The position numbers were made by a program, and so were the translations under genes. A model generated the notes under the pieces. The model ran no database searches and had not been told where the DNA came from. It was given only the letters and a program-made list of their open reading frames with translations. Positions 34,298 through 42,992 of a stretch of 52,108 nucleotides of DNA are shown here, one piece after another (positions within the stretch are counted from its first letter, which is position 1; the number at the start of each line of letters is the position of its first letter). Source of the stretch: Halomonas cerina (GTDB lineage Bacteria; Pseudomonadota; Gammaproteobacteria; Pseudomonadales; Halomonadaceae); the NCBI RefSeq assembly GCF_014192215.1, contig NZ_JACHXP010000024.1, positions 1 to 52,108 on the forward strand, read 5' to 3'.

Positions 34298-34384
34298 GAG
34301 GGGGAGGCAAGAGATCAATTGGCAGAGCTGCGGTAAGGCACCACACTGGTCTCATTAATCGCCCACCCCCAGAGACGAATTGCT

Positions 34385-35107
34385 ATGCAAGACGCCAACA
34401 AGCGCTTCGTGGAGCGCGACCGTAACTGGCATCCGCCGGCCTACGCCCCCGGCTACAAGACCTCCGTGGCCCGCTCGCCGCGCCAGGCGCTGGTCAGCAT
34501 GCAGCACGCCACCGCCTCCGAGCTCACCGGCCCGAATTTCCGTGGCCTGCGCATGGGGCCCCACGACAACGACCTGCTGCTCAACTTCAGCCAGGGCCAG
34601 GGCCTGCCGGTGGGTGAGCGCATGATCATGTTCGGTCGCGTGGTCGACCAGTTCGGCAAGCCGGTGCCCCACACCCTGGTGGAGATGTGGCAGGCCAACG
34701 CCGGCGGCCGCTACCGCCACCGCAACGACAACTACCTGGCCCCGCTGGACCCCCACTTCGGCGGTGTAGGACGCACCCTGACCGATGATCAGGGCTGGTA
34801 CCGCTTCCGCACCATCAAGCCGGGCCCCTACCCCTGGCCCAACGATGTGAACAGCTGGCGTCCCTCGCATATCCACGTCTCGGTGATGGGCCCGGCGATC
34901 TCCACCCGCCTGATCACCCAGATGTACTTCGAGGGCGACCCGCTGATTCCGCTGTGCCCCATCGTCAACACCCTCAAGGACCCCGACGCCGTGGAGACCA
35001 TGGTCGGCCGTCTGGACATGGCCCGCAGCCGGCCCATGGACTGCCTGGCCTATCGTTTCGACCTGGTGGTACGTGGCGAACTGCAGACCTATTTCGAAAA
35101 CCAGTGA
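34385..35107 (+). CDS. pcaH: Protocatechuate 3,4-dioxygenase beta subunit
   Basis: 240 residues. The non-haem Fe(III) ligands are recognisable: Tyr in GRYRHRND, Tyr in [15 protein letters not shown], and two His in RPSHIHVSV. The N-terminal arm ([18 protein letters not shown]) is typical of the beta subunit. It carries the active site for intradiol cleavage of protocatechuate to 3-carboxymuconate. It is followed by pcaG after a short gap that contains a 19-base imperfect tandem repeat of the pcaH end. Confidence 0.96.
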   Translation: MQDANKRFVERDRNWHPPAYAPGYKTSVARSPRQALVSMQHATASELTGPNFRGLRMGPHDNDLLLNFSQGQGLPVGERMIMFGRVVDQFGKPVPHTLVEMWQANAGGRYRHRNDNYLAPLDPHFGGVGRTLTDDQGWYRFRTIKPGPYPWPNDVNSWRPSHIHVSVMGPAISTRLITQMYFEGDPLIPLCPIVNTLKDPDAVETMVGRLDMARSRPMDCLAYRFDLVVRGELQTYFENQ

Positions 35108-35139
35108 TCGGTTCGAGAACCAGTAACGGGGACAATGAG

Positions 35140-35829
35140 ATGAAACAGCCGAATTCCCAGCCCGCCAGCGAACTGATGCTGCGCGAGACTGCCTCCCAGA
35201 CCGCCGGGCCCTACGTGCATATCGGCCTGGCCCTGGCCGCAGCCGGCAACCCGACCCGCGACGAAGAGATCTGGAACGAGATGGCCAAGCCCGAGGCCGA
35301 GGGCGAGCATATCGAGGTGGTCGGCACCGTGATCGACGGCAACGGCGACCTGGTGCGCGACGCCTTCATCGAAGCCTGGCAGGCCGACAGCCAGGGCGTC
35401 TACCAGCCGGCGTTCGACCTCGAGAAGCCGTTCAACAGCTTCGGGCGCACCGCCACCACCTTCGAGCACGGCAGCGAGTGGACCCTCAAGACCGTCAAGC
35501 CGGGGCGCGTGCGGGTGGATGGCATCGACGAGGAGCACGGGGCCATCGACGACAAGGACTCCGACCTGGCGAGTGCCCGCAGCGCCCTGAAGATGGCCCC
35601 GCATATCAACCTGGCCATCTTCGCCCGCGGCGTCAATATCCACCTGCAGACCCGCCTCTACTTCGAGGACGAGGTCGAGGCCAACGCCGAGTGTCCGGTG
35701 CTCAGTCGCCTTGAGCCGTCCCGTCGCGATACGCTGATCGCTACCCGTGAGGAGGAAGAGGGCAAGGTGCGCTATCGCCTCGATATCCGCCTGCAGGGCG
35801 AGGGCGAGACGGTGTTCTTCGACTTCTGA
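35140..35829 (+). CDS. pcaG: Protocatechuate 3,4-dioxygenase alpha subunit
   Basis: 229 residues from the ATG at 35140. SQTAGPYVHIGLA near the start and APHINLAIFARGVNIHLQTRLYF near residue 150 are alpha-subunit hallmarks. The equivalent metal ligands are partly absent, as expected, since the alpha subunit contributes substrate-pocket residues. It pairs with PcaH. A stretch of about 165 bases with two hairpins but no gene follows. Confidence 0.95.
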   Translation: MKQPNSQPASELMLRETASQTAGPYVHIGLALAAAGNPTRDEEIWNEMAKPEAEGEHIEVVGTVIDGNGDLVRDAFIEAWQADSQGVYQPAFDLEKPFNSFGRTATTFEHGSEWTLKTVKPGRVRVDGIDEEHGAIDDKDSDLASARSALKMAPHINLAIFARGVNIHLQTRLYFEDEVEANAECPVLSRLEPSRRDTLIATREEEEGKVRYRLDIRLQGEGETVFFDF

Positions 35830-35831
35830 TT

Positions 35832-35896
35832 CGTCGTTCTGAACGACGCGGTCTGCCGATGAGACAACGGGCCCGGGAACTCGCTTCCCGTGCCCG
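35832..35896 (+). terminator. Two hairpins after pcaG
   Basis: CGTCGTTC-t-GAACGACG (35832-35848) and a 12-bp stem with one mismatch (35868-35879 with 35885-35896) lie within 70 bases of the pcaG stop. Neither has a T run, so termination would be weak or Rho-assisted. Confidence 0.5.
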
Positions 35897-35995
35897 CCAT
35901 TGCCTAGGCTTCTCGGCCACTGCCGGATCGATGCAGGCCGGTGCCGTTGACGAAGGTCGGCAGCCTGCAGGCGCCTTGGGCACTTCCTTGTACAG

Positions 35996-36112
35996 ATGCT
36001 GCTCGTCACTCCAGTTTACAGACATGCCCGATTTGGCGCAGTCTACATCAAGTTCATCGGCACTCACGCGGAGTACGACAAGGTGGATGCCGACACCGTA
36101 GAGATGGAGTAA
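35996..36112 (+). pseudogene. Truncated HigB-type toxin gene
   Basis: Only the C-terminal part of a HigB mRNA interferase remains: 38 codons whose end reads VYIKFIGTHAEYDKVDADTV, the conserved last strand and helix of the family. Intact HigB has about 95-105 residues. The bases upstream (35897-35995) do not continue the fold in any frame that I can recognise. It ends three bases before higA, the normal toxin-antitoxin order, so this is a dead toxin with its antitoxin left in place. Confidence 0.75.
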
Positions 36113-36115
36113 CCC

Positions 36116-36484
36116 ATGGATATTCGCTCCATTCGCACCGAGGACGACTATCGTGCCGCATTGCAGGAAGTGACCGCCTACTTCGACAATGAGCCGGAAT
36201 CCGGTACAGAGGGCGACCGCTTCGAGATCCTCATGATGCTCGTCGAGGCTTATGAAGCCAAGCACTTCCCCGTGGACCTGCCGGACCCGATCGAGGCCAT
36301 CAAGTTTCGCATGGAGCAGCAGGGACTAACGCCCAAGGATCTCGAGCCCGCCATTGGCCGGCGCAATCGCGTCTATGAGATCCTGAACGGCAAGCGCAAC
36401 CTGACCCTCGCCATGGTCTGGAAACTTCACGACATGTTCGGCATTCCTGCCGAGAGCCTGATCAAGCCCCCTCACCATGCCTGA
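36116..36484 (+). CDS. higA: HigA-type antitoxin with HTH domain
   Basis: 122 residues. An N-terminal acidic helical part (MDIRSIRTEDDYRAALQEVT) leads to an Xre-like helix-turn-helix (MEQQGLTPKDLEPAIGRRNR; ILNGKRNLTLAMVWKLHDMF). This is the usual HigA arrangement in the higB-higA order. The toxin upstream is truncated, so the protein is now an orphan regulator. Its last eight bases overlap the next gene. Confidence 0.85.
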   Translation: MDIRSIRTEDDYRAALQEVTAYFDNEPESGTEGDRFEILMMLVEAYEAKHFPVDLPDPIEAIKFRMEQQGLTPKDLEPAIGRRNRVYEILNGKRNLTLAMVWKLHDMFGIPAESLIKPPHHA

Positions 36485-37133
36485 TATTCGCCTGCGTATC
36501 GAACTGCTCGACACCGATCCCCTGGTCTGGCGCCGCGTGCTGGTGCCGGAACAGATCAACCTGCACCGCCTGCACGAGGTCATCCAAGCCGTGATGGGCT
36601 GGGAAGACTGCCACCTCTTCGAGTTCGAGTGCAACGGCCGCTATTACGGCGAGCCGGATGACTGGAGCGGCCGGCCCATCGCGCTGGCGCGCAACGCCAA
36701 GCTCAAGACCCTCGCCTCCCGTGCGAAAGACCATACCTTCCACTACCTCTACGACTTCGGCGACGACTGGCGGCATCGTATCGTGGTGGAGGCGACGGGC
36801 CTCGCCGAGACCCACCCCTGTCCGCGGCTGATCGATGGCGCCATGGCCTGCCCGCCGGAGGATATCGGTGGCACCCCGGGTTTCGAAGCGCTCAAGGACG
36901 CCGCCGCCGGGCGCGGTGATGAGCACGGCGAGATGCTGCTGGAAGCCGTGGACGGCCACTTCGACCCAGAAAAGCTGGACGAGGAGGAGATCGACTTCAT
37001 GCTCGAGCCGATCCAGGCCGGCTTTCGCCGGGGTGGGCGCCAGGTGGCCGATCGGCGTATGTCGCCGGGTATTGCCGCCAAGCGGGATACGGAAGCCTCG
37101 CTCCATGAAGAGAACCTTCGCTCCATCGAGTAA
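36477..37133 (+). CDS. Plasmid pRiA4b ORF-3 family protein
   Basis: 218 residues. The PRiA4_ORF3 domain is recognisable: RIELLDTDPLVWRRVLVPEQ, LHEVIQAVMGWEDCHLFEF and FHYLYDFGDDWRHRIVVE. The C-terminal ~50 residues are an Arg/Glu-rich tail outside the domain. The function of the family is unknown; members often travel on mobile elements and near toxin-antitoxin genes. It overlaps higA by eight bases and is probably translated with it. Confidence 0.82.
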   Translation: MPDIRLRIELLDTDPLVWRRVLVPEQINLHRLHEVIQAVMGWEDCHLFEFECNGRYYGEPDDWSGRPIALARNAKLKTLASRAKDHTFHYLYDFGDDWRHRIVVEATGLAETHPCPRLIDGAMACPPEDIGGTPGFEALKDAAAGRGDEHGEMLLEAVDGHFDPEKLDEEEIDFMLEPIQAGFRRGGRQVADRRMSPGIAAKRDTEASLHEENLRSIE

Positions 37134-37174
37134 CTGAGGCAGGCGCTGCAGGCCGAGAGGGACAGGAATCGGAA

Positions 37175-37483
37175 ATGATGGTGGGCCGTCAACACTTGTG
37201 CGGGCACATGCCGGCTGAAGGCGTGTATGTCTACCTGGCCGCAAACTTTCTCGAAGAGGATCGGCACTGGCGCTGGTGCCTGTACTTCGAGCGCACGGCG
37301 ACGGAAAAAGATCTGAATACCTACCATATGCTGGAGCAGGAGGGCGATACCCTCTGGAGCGCAGCCATCGGCATCAGCCACTGCCCTTTCTGCGGTGAAG
37401 GCCTGCCTGACGATACGCTCAAGGAAGATCGTGTCGCCGAGATGGTCATGACCGATTATCGCTTCGACTGGTTGGGTAGATAA
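37175..37483 (+). CDS. Hypothetical protein with one CPFC motif
   Basis: 102 residues; not recognised. It follows GGGACAGGAA. Visible features are an aromatic, Cys-containing centre (HWRWCLYFERTATEKDL) and ISHCPFCGEGLPD, which looks like half of a zinc ribbon and could bind metal by dimerisation or together with other Cys. Codon use looks like that of the neighbours. It lies between the pRiA4b-like gene and the 376-residue gene, all on the plus strand. Confidence 0.55.
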   Translation: MMVGRQHLCGHMPAEGVYVYLAANFLEEDRHWRWCLYFERTATEKDLNTYHMLEQEGDTLWSAAIGISHCPFCGEGLPDDTLKEDRVAEMVMTDYRFDWLGR

Positions 37484-37519
37484 TCCCGAATTCGTTGCCA
37501 GGAGCCGCTACAGCAAGCC

Positions 37520-38650
37520 ATGAGCGAATACCAATACTACGAATTCCTGGCCGTGGACCGGCCCTTGAGCGTGGATGACCAGCAGGCGCTGCGAGAGATT
37601 TCCAGCCGGGCGCGCATCACGGCGACCGGCTTTACCAATCACTATGAATGGGGCAACTTGAAGTCCGACCCCACCCAGCTGCTGCTGCGCTACTTCGACC
37701 TGCATGTCTATGTGGCGATATGGGGATCAAAACGCCTGCTGATTCGGCTGCCCAGGACAGCACTTTCCCTGATGGATCTGGACGCCTTCCAACTGGATGA
37801 GTGTGGTCTGCTGGAGGTCCGTCAGACTCCCGAAGGTTGGCTGATCGACATTGATGTCGAAGGTGACGAAGAGGCCGCTTGGGACGAGTTCGACGATGGA
37901 AGCGGCTGGATGGGGGCGCTGGCGGGGTTGCGCCAGGAGCTGCTCTCCGGCGACCTGCGGCTGTTCTACCTCTGTTGGCTGTGGGCCGTGCAGGTCGACT
38001 ATATCCGCGAAGAGACCCTGGAGCCGCTGCCAGGCATCGGCCCCCTGACCCCCAGCCAGCAGGCGCTGGCCGAGTTCATGGCGCTCGATCCCATGCTGGT
38101 GGAGGCCGCTGCCGAGTCCGGCGAGAAGGCGCCTGCCGGCAGTGAGGTCGAGGGCTTTCTTGCATCCCTTTCCCTGCAGGAAAAGGATGCGCTGTTGCGG
38201 CGCCTGCTGGAGGGTGACGGCGGTGTGCCCGCCGAGCTGCAGCGTCGCCTTCGCCAGTATGGTCAGGCGGATCAGCCGCCGCGGCGCAACGTGGCTGAGC
38301 TGAAGCTACGGGCCGATGCCTCTCACGAGCGCCATCGCCAGGCCTATCTGGAGGAGAAGGCACGCCGGGAAGCGGAACAGGCGGCGGCAGAAGAAAAACA
38401 GCGTCAGGCGCGAGTGGCCCAGGTGGCCAGGCTGGGCGAGCGAGCCTGGCAGGAAGCGCTGAGCCAGATTGGCCGTCGGCAGCCCAAGGGCTACGAGATG
38501 GCCGCCGGGTTGCTGGCGGACCTGCGTGAGCTGGCCATCGAACGCGGCGATCAGGCCGCCTTCGAGGCGCGCCTAGACAGGATCGTGGCCGAGCATCGGC
38601 GCAAGGGGCGCTTCCTTGAGCAGCTGCAACGCCACGGGCTGTTGCCGTGA
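37520..38650 (+). CDS. Hypothetical 376-residue protein linked to the SNF2 gene
   Basis: Not assigned to a known family. The first ~200 residues look globular (MSEYQYYEFLAVDRPLSVDD; LLLRYFDLHVYVAIWGSKRL; an acidic DVEGDEEAAWDEFDDG segment). Residues ~270-315 are a charged coiled coil rich in Glu, Ala and Arg, and the C-terminus is helical and basic (LEQLQRHGLLP). There is no signal peptide or membrane segment. It precedes the SWIM-SNF2 helicase gene by 179 bases on the same strand. I recall similar genes beside SWIM-SNF2 genes in other bacteria, which would suggest a partner role, but this is unproven. Confidence 0.7.
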   Translation: MSEYQYYEFLAVDRPLSVDDQQALREISSRARITATGFTNHYEWGNLKSDPTQLLLRYFDLHVYVAIWGSKRLLIRLPRTALSLMDLDAFQLDECGLLEVRQTPEGWLIDIDVEGDEEAAWDEFDDGSGWMGALAGLRQELLSGDLRLFYLCWLWAVQVDYIREETLEPLPGIGPLTPSQQALAEFMALDPMLVEAAAESGEKAPAGSEVEGFLASLSLQEKDALLRRLLEGDGGVPAELQRRLRQYGQADQPPRRNVAELKLRADASHERHRQAYLEEKARREAEQAAAEEKQRQARVAQVARLGERAWQEALSQIGRRQPKGYEMAAGLLADLRELAIERGDQAAFEARLDRIVAEHRRKGRFLEQLQRHGLLP

Positions 38651-38829
38651 ATCCTGAGAAGCCTCGCTCTCGTATGCCCGCAGCTGCGTGTCCGCGCAAT
38701 CGACCAGCGTCTGCAGTCTGATGGTCGTACCGGCTGATGATGGGCGGGAGGTCGTGCCCCCGGCCTGGTTGCCAAGGTTTGCCTCGTTCGGTCCAATAGC
38801 GCCTTGAACCTCTCCGTCGAGGAGCTCCC

Positions 38830-41800
38830 GTGCCGCAACCCTACTTGCATGATCCCGCGCTGGCCCTCTTCCAGGTCCTTCGTCAGATGGGCTGGCAGAC
38901 AAGCTTCGACCCCGGCTCGCTGTCGCGGGGCCTGGGCTATGCCCGACAGGGGCGGGTCCGCCATGGGATAAGCCTGGAGCAGGAGGGCGAGCTGCTGGTG
39001 CTGCGTGGCCGGGTGGCCGGTAGCGGGCGCAACACCTATGTGACCAATCTGGCCGTCGATCCCGACAACCCGGCGATGGGCGTGATCAGCGACTGCAGCT
39101 GCCCGGTGGGGCGCCAGTGCAAGCATGGGGTAGCGCTGGTTCGCACCTTCCTCGACGAGATAAGCGCCGACGACCCGCCGCTGGAGGCGGAGCCCAAGGA
39201 TGTCACGTCGCAGCTCGAGCGGCAGTGGGAGGCGTGGCTGGCCAGCCTCGAGGCGCCGGACGGCGCTGGCTTGCCCCTGGAACGGGTCGAGCCGGAGTAT
39301 CGCCTTGGGCTGTTTCTCGATATCAAGGCCGGCCCCAGAGTGCCGACCCTCAAGGTGCTGCCGGTGTGGCTGCGGCCCTCGAAGCAGCGCACGCGGGGTT
39401 CCGGCTGGGTATCGCCCAAGGTGATCCAGGCGTCTCGTGAAGGTGGGATCGTGCCGAGGCCCGAGGCCGGCTGGAGCCCCGACCAGGAGGAGGCGCTCGA
39501 CCTGCTGTTGCATGGCGAGACCGATATCCATTGGGGCAGTTCGCACCATGCCTGGGCGGTGCTCTCGTATACCTTTCAGGCGCGCGCCTTGTGGGCGCTG
39601 CTGGAGAGCGATGAGCCGCCACTGCTGTTCCATCAGAAGCAGACGGGCGCCGTGCTCTCGCTGGGCCCGGAGTACTCGCTGGAAATGGCCTGGCAGGCCG
39701 ATGCCCAGGGCGTGCAGCATCTTGCAGCGCAGATCGTCCCACAAGGCAGCTGTTCCGAGCGGGTGATGATGGCTAGGGTGGGGCGGACGCTCTGCTATCT
39801 CGATCCCGAACGGGGGCGGTTCGGCAGGCTGCGTGGTGACCCGCAGCAGTTGGTGCGGCTGCGCGATGCGCCCCCGCTGCCGCCTGAAATGAGCGAGTGG
39901 CTGGGCGAGCGGCTGCGCAAGAGGCCAACGCTGGCAAGCCAGCTGCCGGCACCGCAGAGGGTAGAGGCGCGCACCTTGGAAGACGTGGCGCCGCGACTCA
40001 AGGTCATCATGCGGGTGGCGGAAGGCCAGCTGGGGTACCGCGACAGGGTGCCGGCGCCGCGTTGGATCAGCGTGGGCGCCGGCGTGGTGGGCTTCGACTA
40101 CGACGGGGTGGAGGTGACGCCCGAACCGGGCGAATCGGCCCAAGTCTTTCGGCACGGCCAGCGGCTCACGATCAAGCGCGATCCCGAGGCGGAATTGGGC
40201 CTTGTGCGTTCCCTGCCGCCAGGCATGGTGACGCTGGAGCGGCTGATCGAGCTTGAGGCAGTGCCGGCCTATCTGGATCTGCCACCCTGGTCGCTGCTGC
40301 TGCCCACCGGCGATGGCCCCCCGGCCAGCGCCGCCGAGTGGCCCACTCACCTGGCCGGCCCGGAGGGCTGGTGGCCGATGATTGCCAAGTTGCGTGAGGC
40401 GGGTTGTGTGGTGGTGTTCGCCGAGGAGTTTCCGGAGGAGCCGCGATACCTCGAGCCGGAGGCCTGGTATGGCGAGCTGGAGCCGGCCGGCAACGGCTGG
40501 TTCGACCTGGCGCTGGATATCGAGGTGGAGGGTGAACGCCTGAACCTGCTGCCGATTCTGCGTCAGCTGTTCAAGGATCCGGACTTCCCGCTGGACGCCG
40601 CCGACGACGAGCCGGCCGAGGCGAGCTGGGAGCTGGCGTTGGATGAGGAGCGTCGCCTGGTACTGCCGCTTTCGCGGCTGCGTTCGCTGATGGCGCCGAT
40701 TCTCGACTGGCTGGGCGATGAACAGGACCCCGAGGCGGCGCTGCAGCTGCCGGTCACCGCCGCCGAGCGCGTGGCGCCGTTGGCCGAGCATGAGCGCTGG
40801 GCAGGGCGCGAGGATGTCGCGGCCCTGGCCCGACGCCTCAGGGGGCTGCCATCCAGCCTGCCGACGCCGGCAGGCTTTCATGGCGAGCTGCGCGACTATC
40901 AGGCCCGCGGCATCGCGTGGATGCGCTTTCTTTCGGAGCTTGAGACTGGCGGCATCCTGGCCGACGACATGGGGCTGGGCAAGACCGTGCAGGTGCTGGC
41001 GCATCTGCTCGATGAGCGCGCCCGCGGCACGTTGGCGGGCCCGGTCCTGGTGGTGGCGCCCACCAGCCTGGTGGGCAACTGGTGCGCCGAGACGGCTCGC
41101 TTCGCCCCGGACCTCGAGGTGCTGGCGCTGCAGGGTGGCAAGGCCCAGCGTCACCGCCAGATCGAGGGGGCGCTGCCCGGGGCCGATCTGGTGGTCACCA
41201 CCTATCCGCTGCTGATTCGCGACCTGGAGCGGCTGCGCGAGGTCGCGTTCGGGCTGCTGGTGCTCGACGAGGCCCAGGCGATCAAGAACGCCGCCAGCCA
41301 GACCGCCCGGGCGGTGCGCGAGCTCGACGCTCGGCGCGCCCTGGCCATGACCGGCACGCCGCTGGAAAACCACTTGGGCGAGCTGTGGGCCCAGCTGGAC
41401 GCCGTGGCGCCAGGAGCGCTGGGCAGCCAGCAGTGGTTCGGTCAGCACTTCCGCACGCCCATCGAGAAGGAAGGCGACGTGGTGCTGCGCCAGCGGCTCT
41501 CGAGGCGTATCGCGCCGCTGATGCTGCGGCGCACCAAGCAGCAGGTGCTCGCCGAGCTGCCCGAGAAGACCGAGAGCCGGCGTGAGATCACCCTTTCCGG
41601 TAGCCAGCGTGAACTCTACGAAAGCCTGCGCCTGGCCCAGCACCAGCGGGTGCAGCAGGCCATCGCCGAGCGCGGCCTGGCCGGCTCCGGTATCGTGATG
41701 CTCGATGCGCTGCTCAAGCTGCGCCAGGTGTGCTGCGACCCGCGCCTAGTCAAGCTGGACAGCGCGAAGAAGGTGCGCCGATCGGCCAAGCTGGACCAGC

Positions 41801-42309
41801 TGCGCGAGCTGCTGCCGCCGCTGATCGAGGAGGGGCGGCGCATCCTGGTGTTCTCGCAGTTCACCGAGATGCTATCGCGGATCGGCCAATCGCTTGAGCG
41901 CGACGGCATTCCCTACACCACGCTCACCGGCGACACCCCCGGCAAGACTCGGACGCAGCGGGTGGCGCTGTTCCAGCAGGGCGAGATCCCCGTATTCCTG
42001 ATCAGCCTCAAGGCCGGCGGCACGGGCCTCAACCTCACCGCCGCGGACACGGTGATCCACTACGATCCCTGGTGGAATCCCGCGGTGGAAGCCCAGGCCA
42101 CCGGCCGCGCCCATCGCCTGGGCCAGCAGAACCCGGTGTTCGTCTACAAGCTGGTCTGTGCCGGTACAGTGGAGGAGCGCATCCTCGACCTGCAGGCCCG
42201 CAAGGCGGATCTCGCCGCCTCGATCCTGGAAGGGGGCACCGAGTCCAAGGGCGACGGCCCGCTGTTCGATGAGGAGGACCTGGCGCTGCTGTTCGCGCCG
42301 GTGGCGTAG
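38830..42309 (+). CDS. SWIM zinc-finger SNF2-family helicase/ATPase
   Basis: 1159 residues from the GTG at 38830, with GAGGAG five bases upstream. SWIM finger C89-S-C91-x5-C97-K-H99 near the N-terminus, a long middle region, then the SNF2 motor: Walker A DDMGLGKT (~712-719), Walker B box DEAQ (~813-816), RTKQQVLAELPEK, LVFSQFTEML, and motifs V/VI GLNLTAADTVIHYDPWWNP and ATGRAHRLGQ. It should translocate on double-stranded DNA or remodel protein-DNA complexes. Bacterial proteins of this type have poorly known roles; some occur in defence or repair settings. Motor motifs are intact. Confidence 0.92.
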   Translation: MPQPYLHDPALALFQVLRQMGWQTSFDPGSLSRGLGYARQGRVRHGISLEQEGELLVLRGRVAGSGRNTYVTNLAVDPDNPAMGVISDCSCPVGRQCKHGVALVRTFLDEISADDPPLEAEPKDVTSQLERQWEAWLASLEAPDGAGLPLERVEPEYRLGLFLDIKAGPRVPTLKVLPVWLRPSKQRTRGSGWVSPKVIQASREGGIVPRPEAGWSPDQEEALDLLLHGETDIHWGSSHHAWAVLSYTFQARALWALLESDEPPLLFHQKQTGAVLSLGPEYSLEMAWQADAQGVQHLAAQIVPQGSCSERVMMARVGRTLCYLDPERGRFGRLRGDPQQLVRLRDAPPLPPEMSEWLGERLRKRPTLASQLPAPQRVEARTLEDVAPRLKVIMRVAEGQLGYRDRVPAPRWISVGAGVVGFDYDGVEVTPEPGESAQVFRHGQRLTIKRDPEAELGLVRSLPPGMVTLERLIELEAVPAYLDLPPWSLLLPTGDGPPASAAEWPTHLAGPEGWWPMIAKLREAGCVVVFAEEFPEEPRYLEPEAWYGELEPAGNGWFDLALDIEVEGERLNLLPILRQLFKDPDFPLDAADDEPAEASWELALDEERRLVLPLSRLRSLMAPILDWLGDEQDPEAALQLPVTAAERVAPLAEHERWAGREDVAALARRLRGLPSSLPTPAGFHGELRDYQARGIAWMRFLSELETGGILADDMGLGKTVQVLAHLLDERARGTLAGPVLVVAPTSLVGNWCAETARFAPDLEVLALQGGKAQRHRQIEGALPGADLVVTTYPLLIRDLERLREVAFGLLVLDEAQAIKNAASQTARAVRELDARRALAMTGTPLENHLGELWAQLDAVAPGALGSQQWFGQHFRTPIEKEGDVVLRQRLSRRIAPLMLRRTKQQVLAELPEKTESRREITLSGSQRELYESLRLAQHQRVQQAIAERGLAGSGIVMLDALLKLRQVCCDPRLVKLDSAKKVRRSAKLDQLRELLPPLIEEGRRILVFSQFTEMLSRIGQSLERDGIPYTTLTGDTPGKTRTQRVALFQQGEIPVFLISLKAGGTGLNLTAADTVIHYDPWWNPAVEAQATGRAHRLGQQNPVFVYKLVCAGTVEERILDLQARKADLAASILEGGTESKGDGPLFDEEDLALLFAPVA

Positions 42310-42423
42310 GTGCCAGTCCCGCTCTGGCAGGCCGCATGGCGGTTAGAGGATCGGGACTGCTCTTGGGCTCGTGCTCAGGTCGTCGTGGTCGGTAGAGAAA
42401 GGGTGTAGCGCCGACTCGACGCG

Positions 42424-42903
42424 TCAGCCCTCCTTCTCCACGCTGGCGGTTTCCTGTGGGGTGATCTCTTCCAGGTCCTTCTGCAGCTTGTTCAGGTAAT
42501 GCAGCAGGCTTACGGTCTCGTCGAAGCCGAGGCCCTTGAGCCCCTGGGCGTAGAAGTCCTGGATCCTGGGTTGCAGACTCTCCCAGAACTCCCGCCCCTG
42601 GGGGGTCAACTGGATCAGCCGAGCGCGGCCATCATCGGGATGGGGGATCCGCCGCACATGGCCTTCCCGCTCGAGGCGCTTGAGGACGCCGTCCAGGCTC
42701 TGCCGGCTGACGATCAGGTACTCCGTCAGGTCATTGAAGGCGATGCCTTCCTCGTAGCCCTTGCGGGACAGGGCGCCGAGCACCGCCCACTGCACCGTGG
42801 TCAATCCCACGGCGCTGGCCGTCTGCTTCTGCAGGATGTTGCTGGCCTGGAAGAGCCGGAAGAAAAGGCGGTTGGCCACGGTCCTGTCGTTCTGGACAGC
42901 CAT
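42424..42903 (-). CDS. MarR-family regulator, BadR-like
   Basis: 159 residues from the ATG at 42903, with AGGAG eight bases upstream; an earlier in-frame start would overlap the acyl-CoA dehydrogenase gene. MarR winged helix: LTTVQWAVLGALSRKG, LTEYLIVSRQSLDGVLKRLE and wing HPDDGRARLIQLTPQG. It lies at the end of the aliA-badH-badI-aliB series, as badR lies near these genes in Rhodopseudomonas palustris. It likely represses the cluster until a CoA-thioester effector appears; the two matching dyads in the aliA promoter region are candidate targets. Confidence 0.82.
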   Translation of the reverse strand: MAVQNDRTVANRLFFRLFQASNILQKQTASAVGLTTVQWAVLGALSRKGYEEGIAFNDLTEYLIVSRQSLDGVLKRLEREGHVRRIPHPDDGRARLIQLTPQGREFWESLQPRIQDFYAQGLKGLGFDETVSLLHYLNKLQKDLEEITPQETASVEKEG

Positions 42904-42992
42904 CTGAAGCACTCCTGTGTCTTGCCAGGTCAACCCTGGGCTCGGCGACGTCAGTCGGGAAGCGCCGCCTGGCCCCGCCTGGCAAGGGCGGC

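Noticed and set aside
34954..35139. Extended N-terminus of pcaG
   Set aside because: The in-frame extension lies within pcaH in another frame and has no PcaG similarity. The ATG at 35140 gives the normal length.
35859..36101. 80-codon plus-strand frame downstream of pcaG as a separate gene
   Set aside because: It runs through a hairpin and the higB remnant in another frame and shows no domain. The HigB-like frame explains the 3' part better.
38551..41643. Very long open frame on the minus strand opposite the SNF2 gene
   Set aside because: It is the antisense of a motor protein with complete helicase motifs. Its translation is rich in His, Gln, Arg and Gly with no recognisable domain, as expected from high-GC codon bias.
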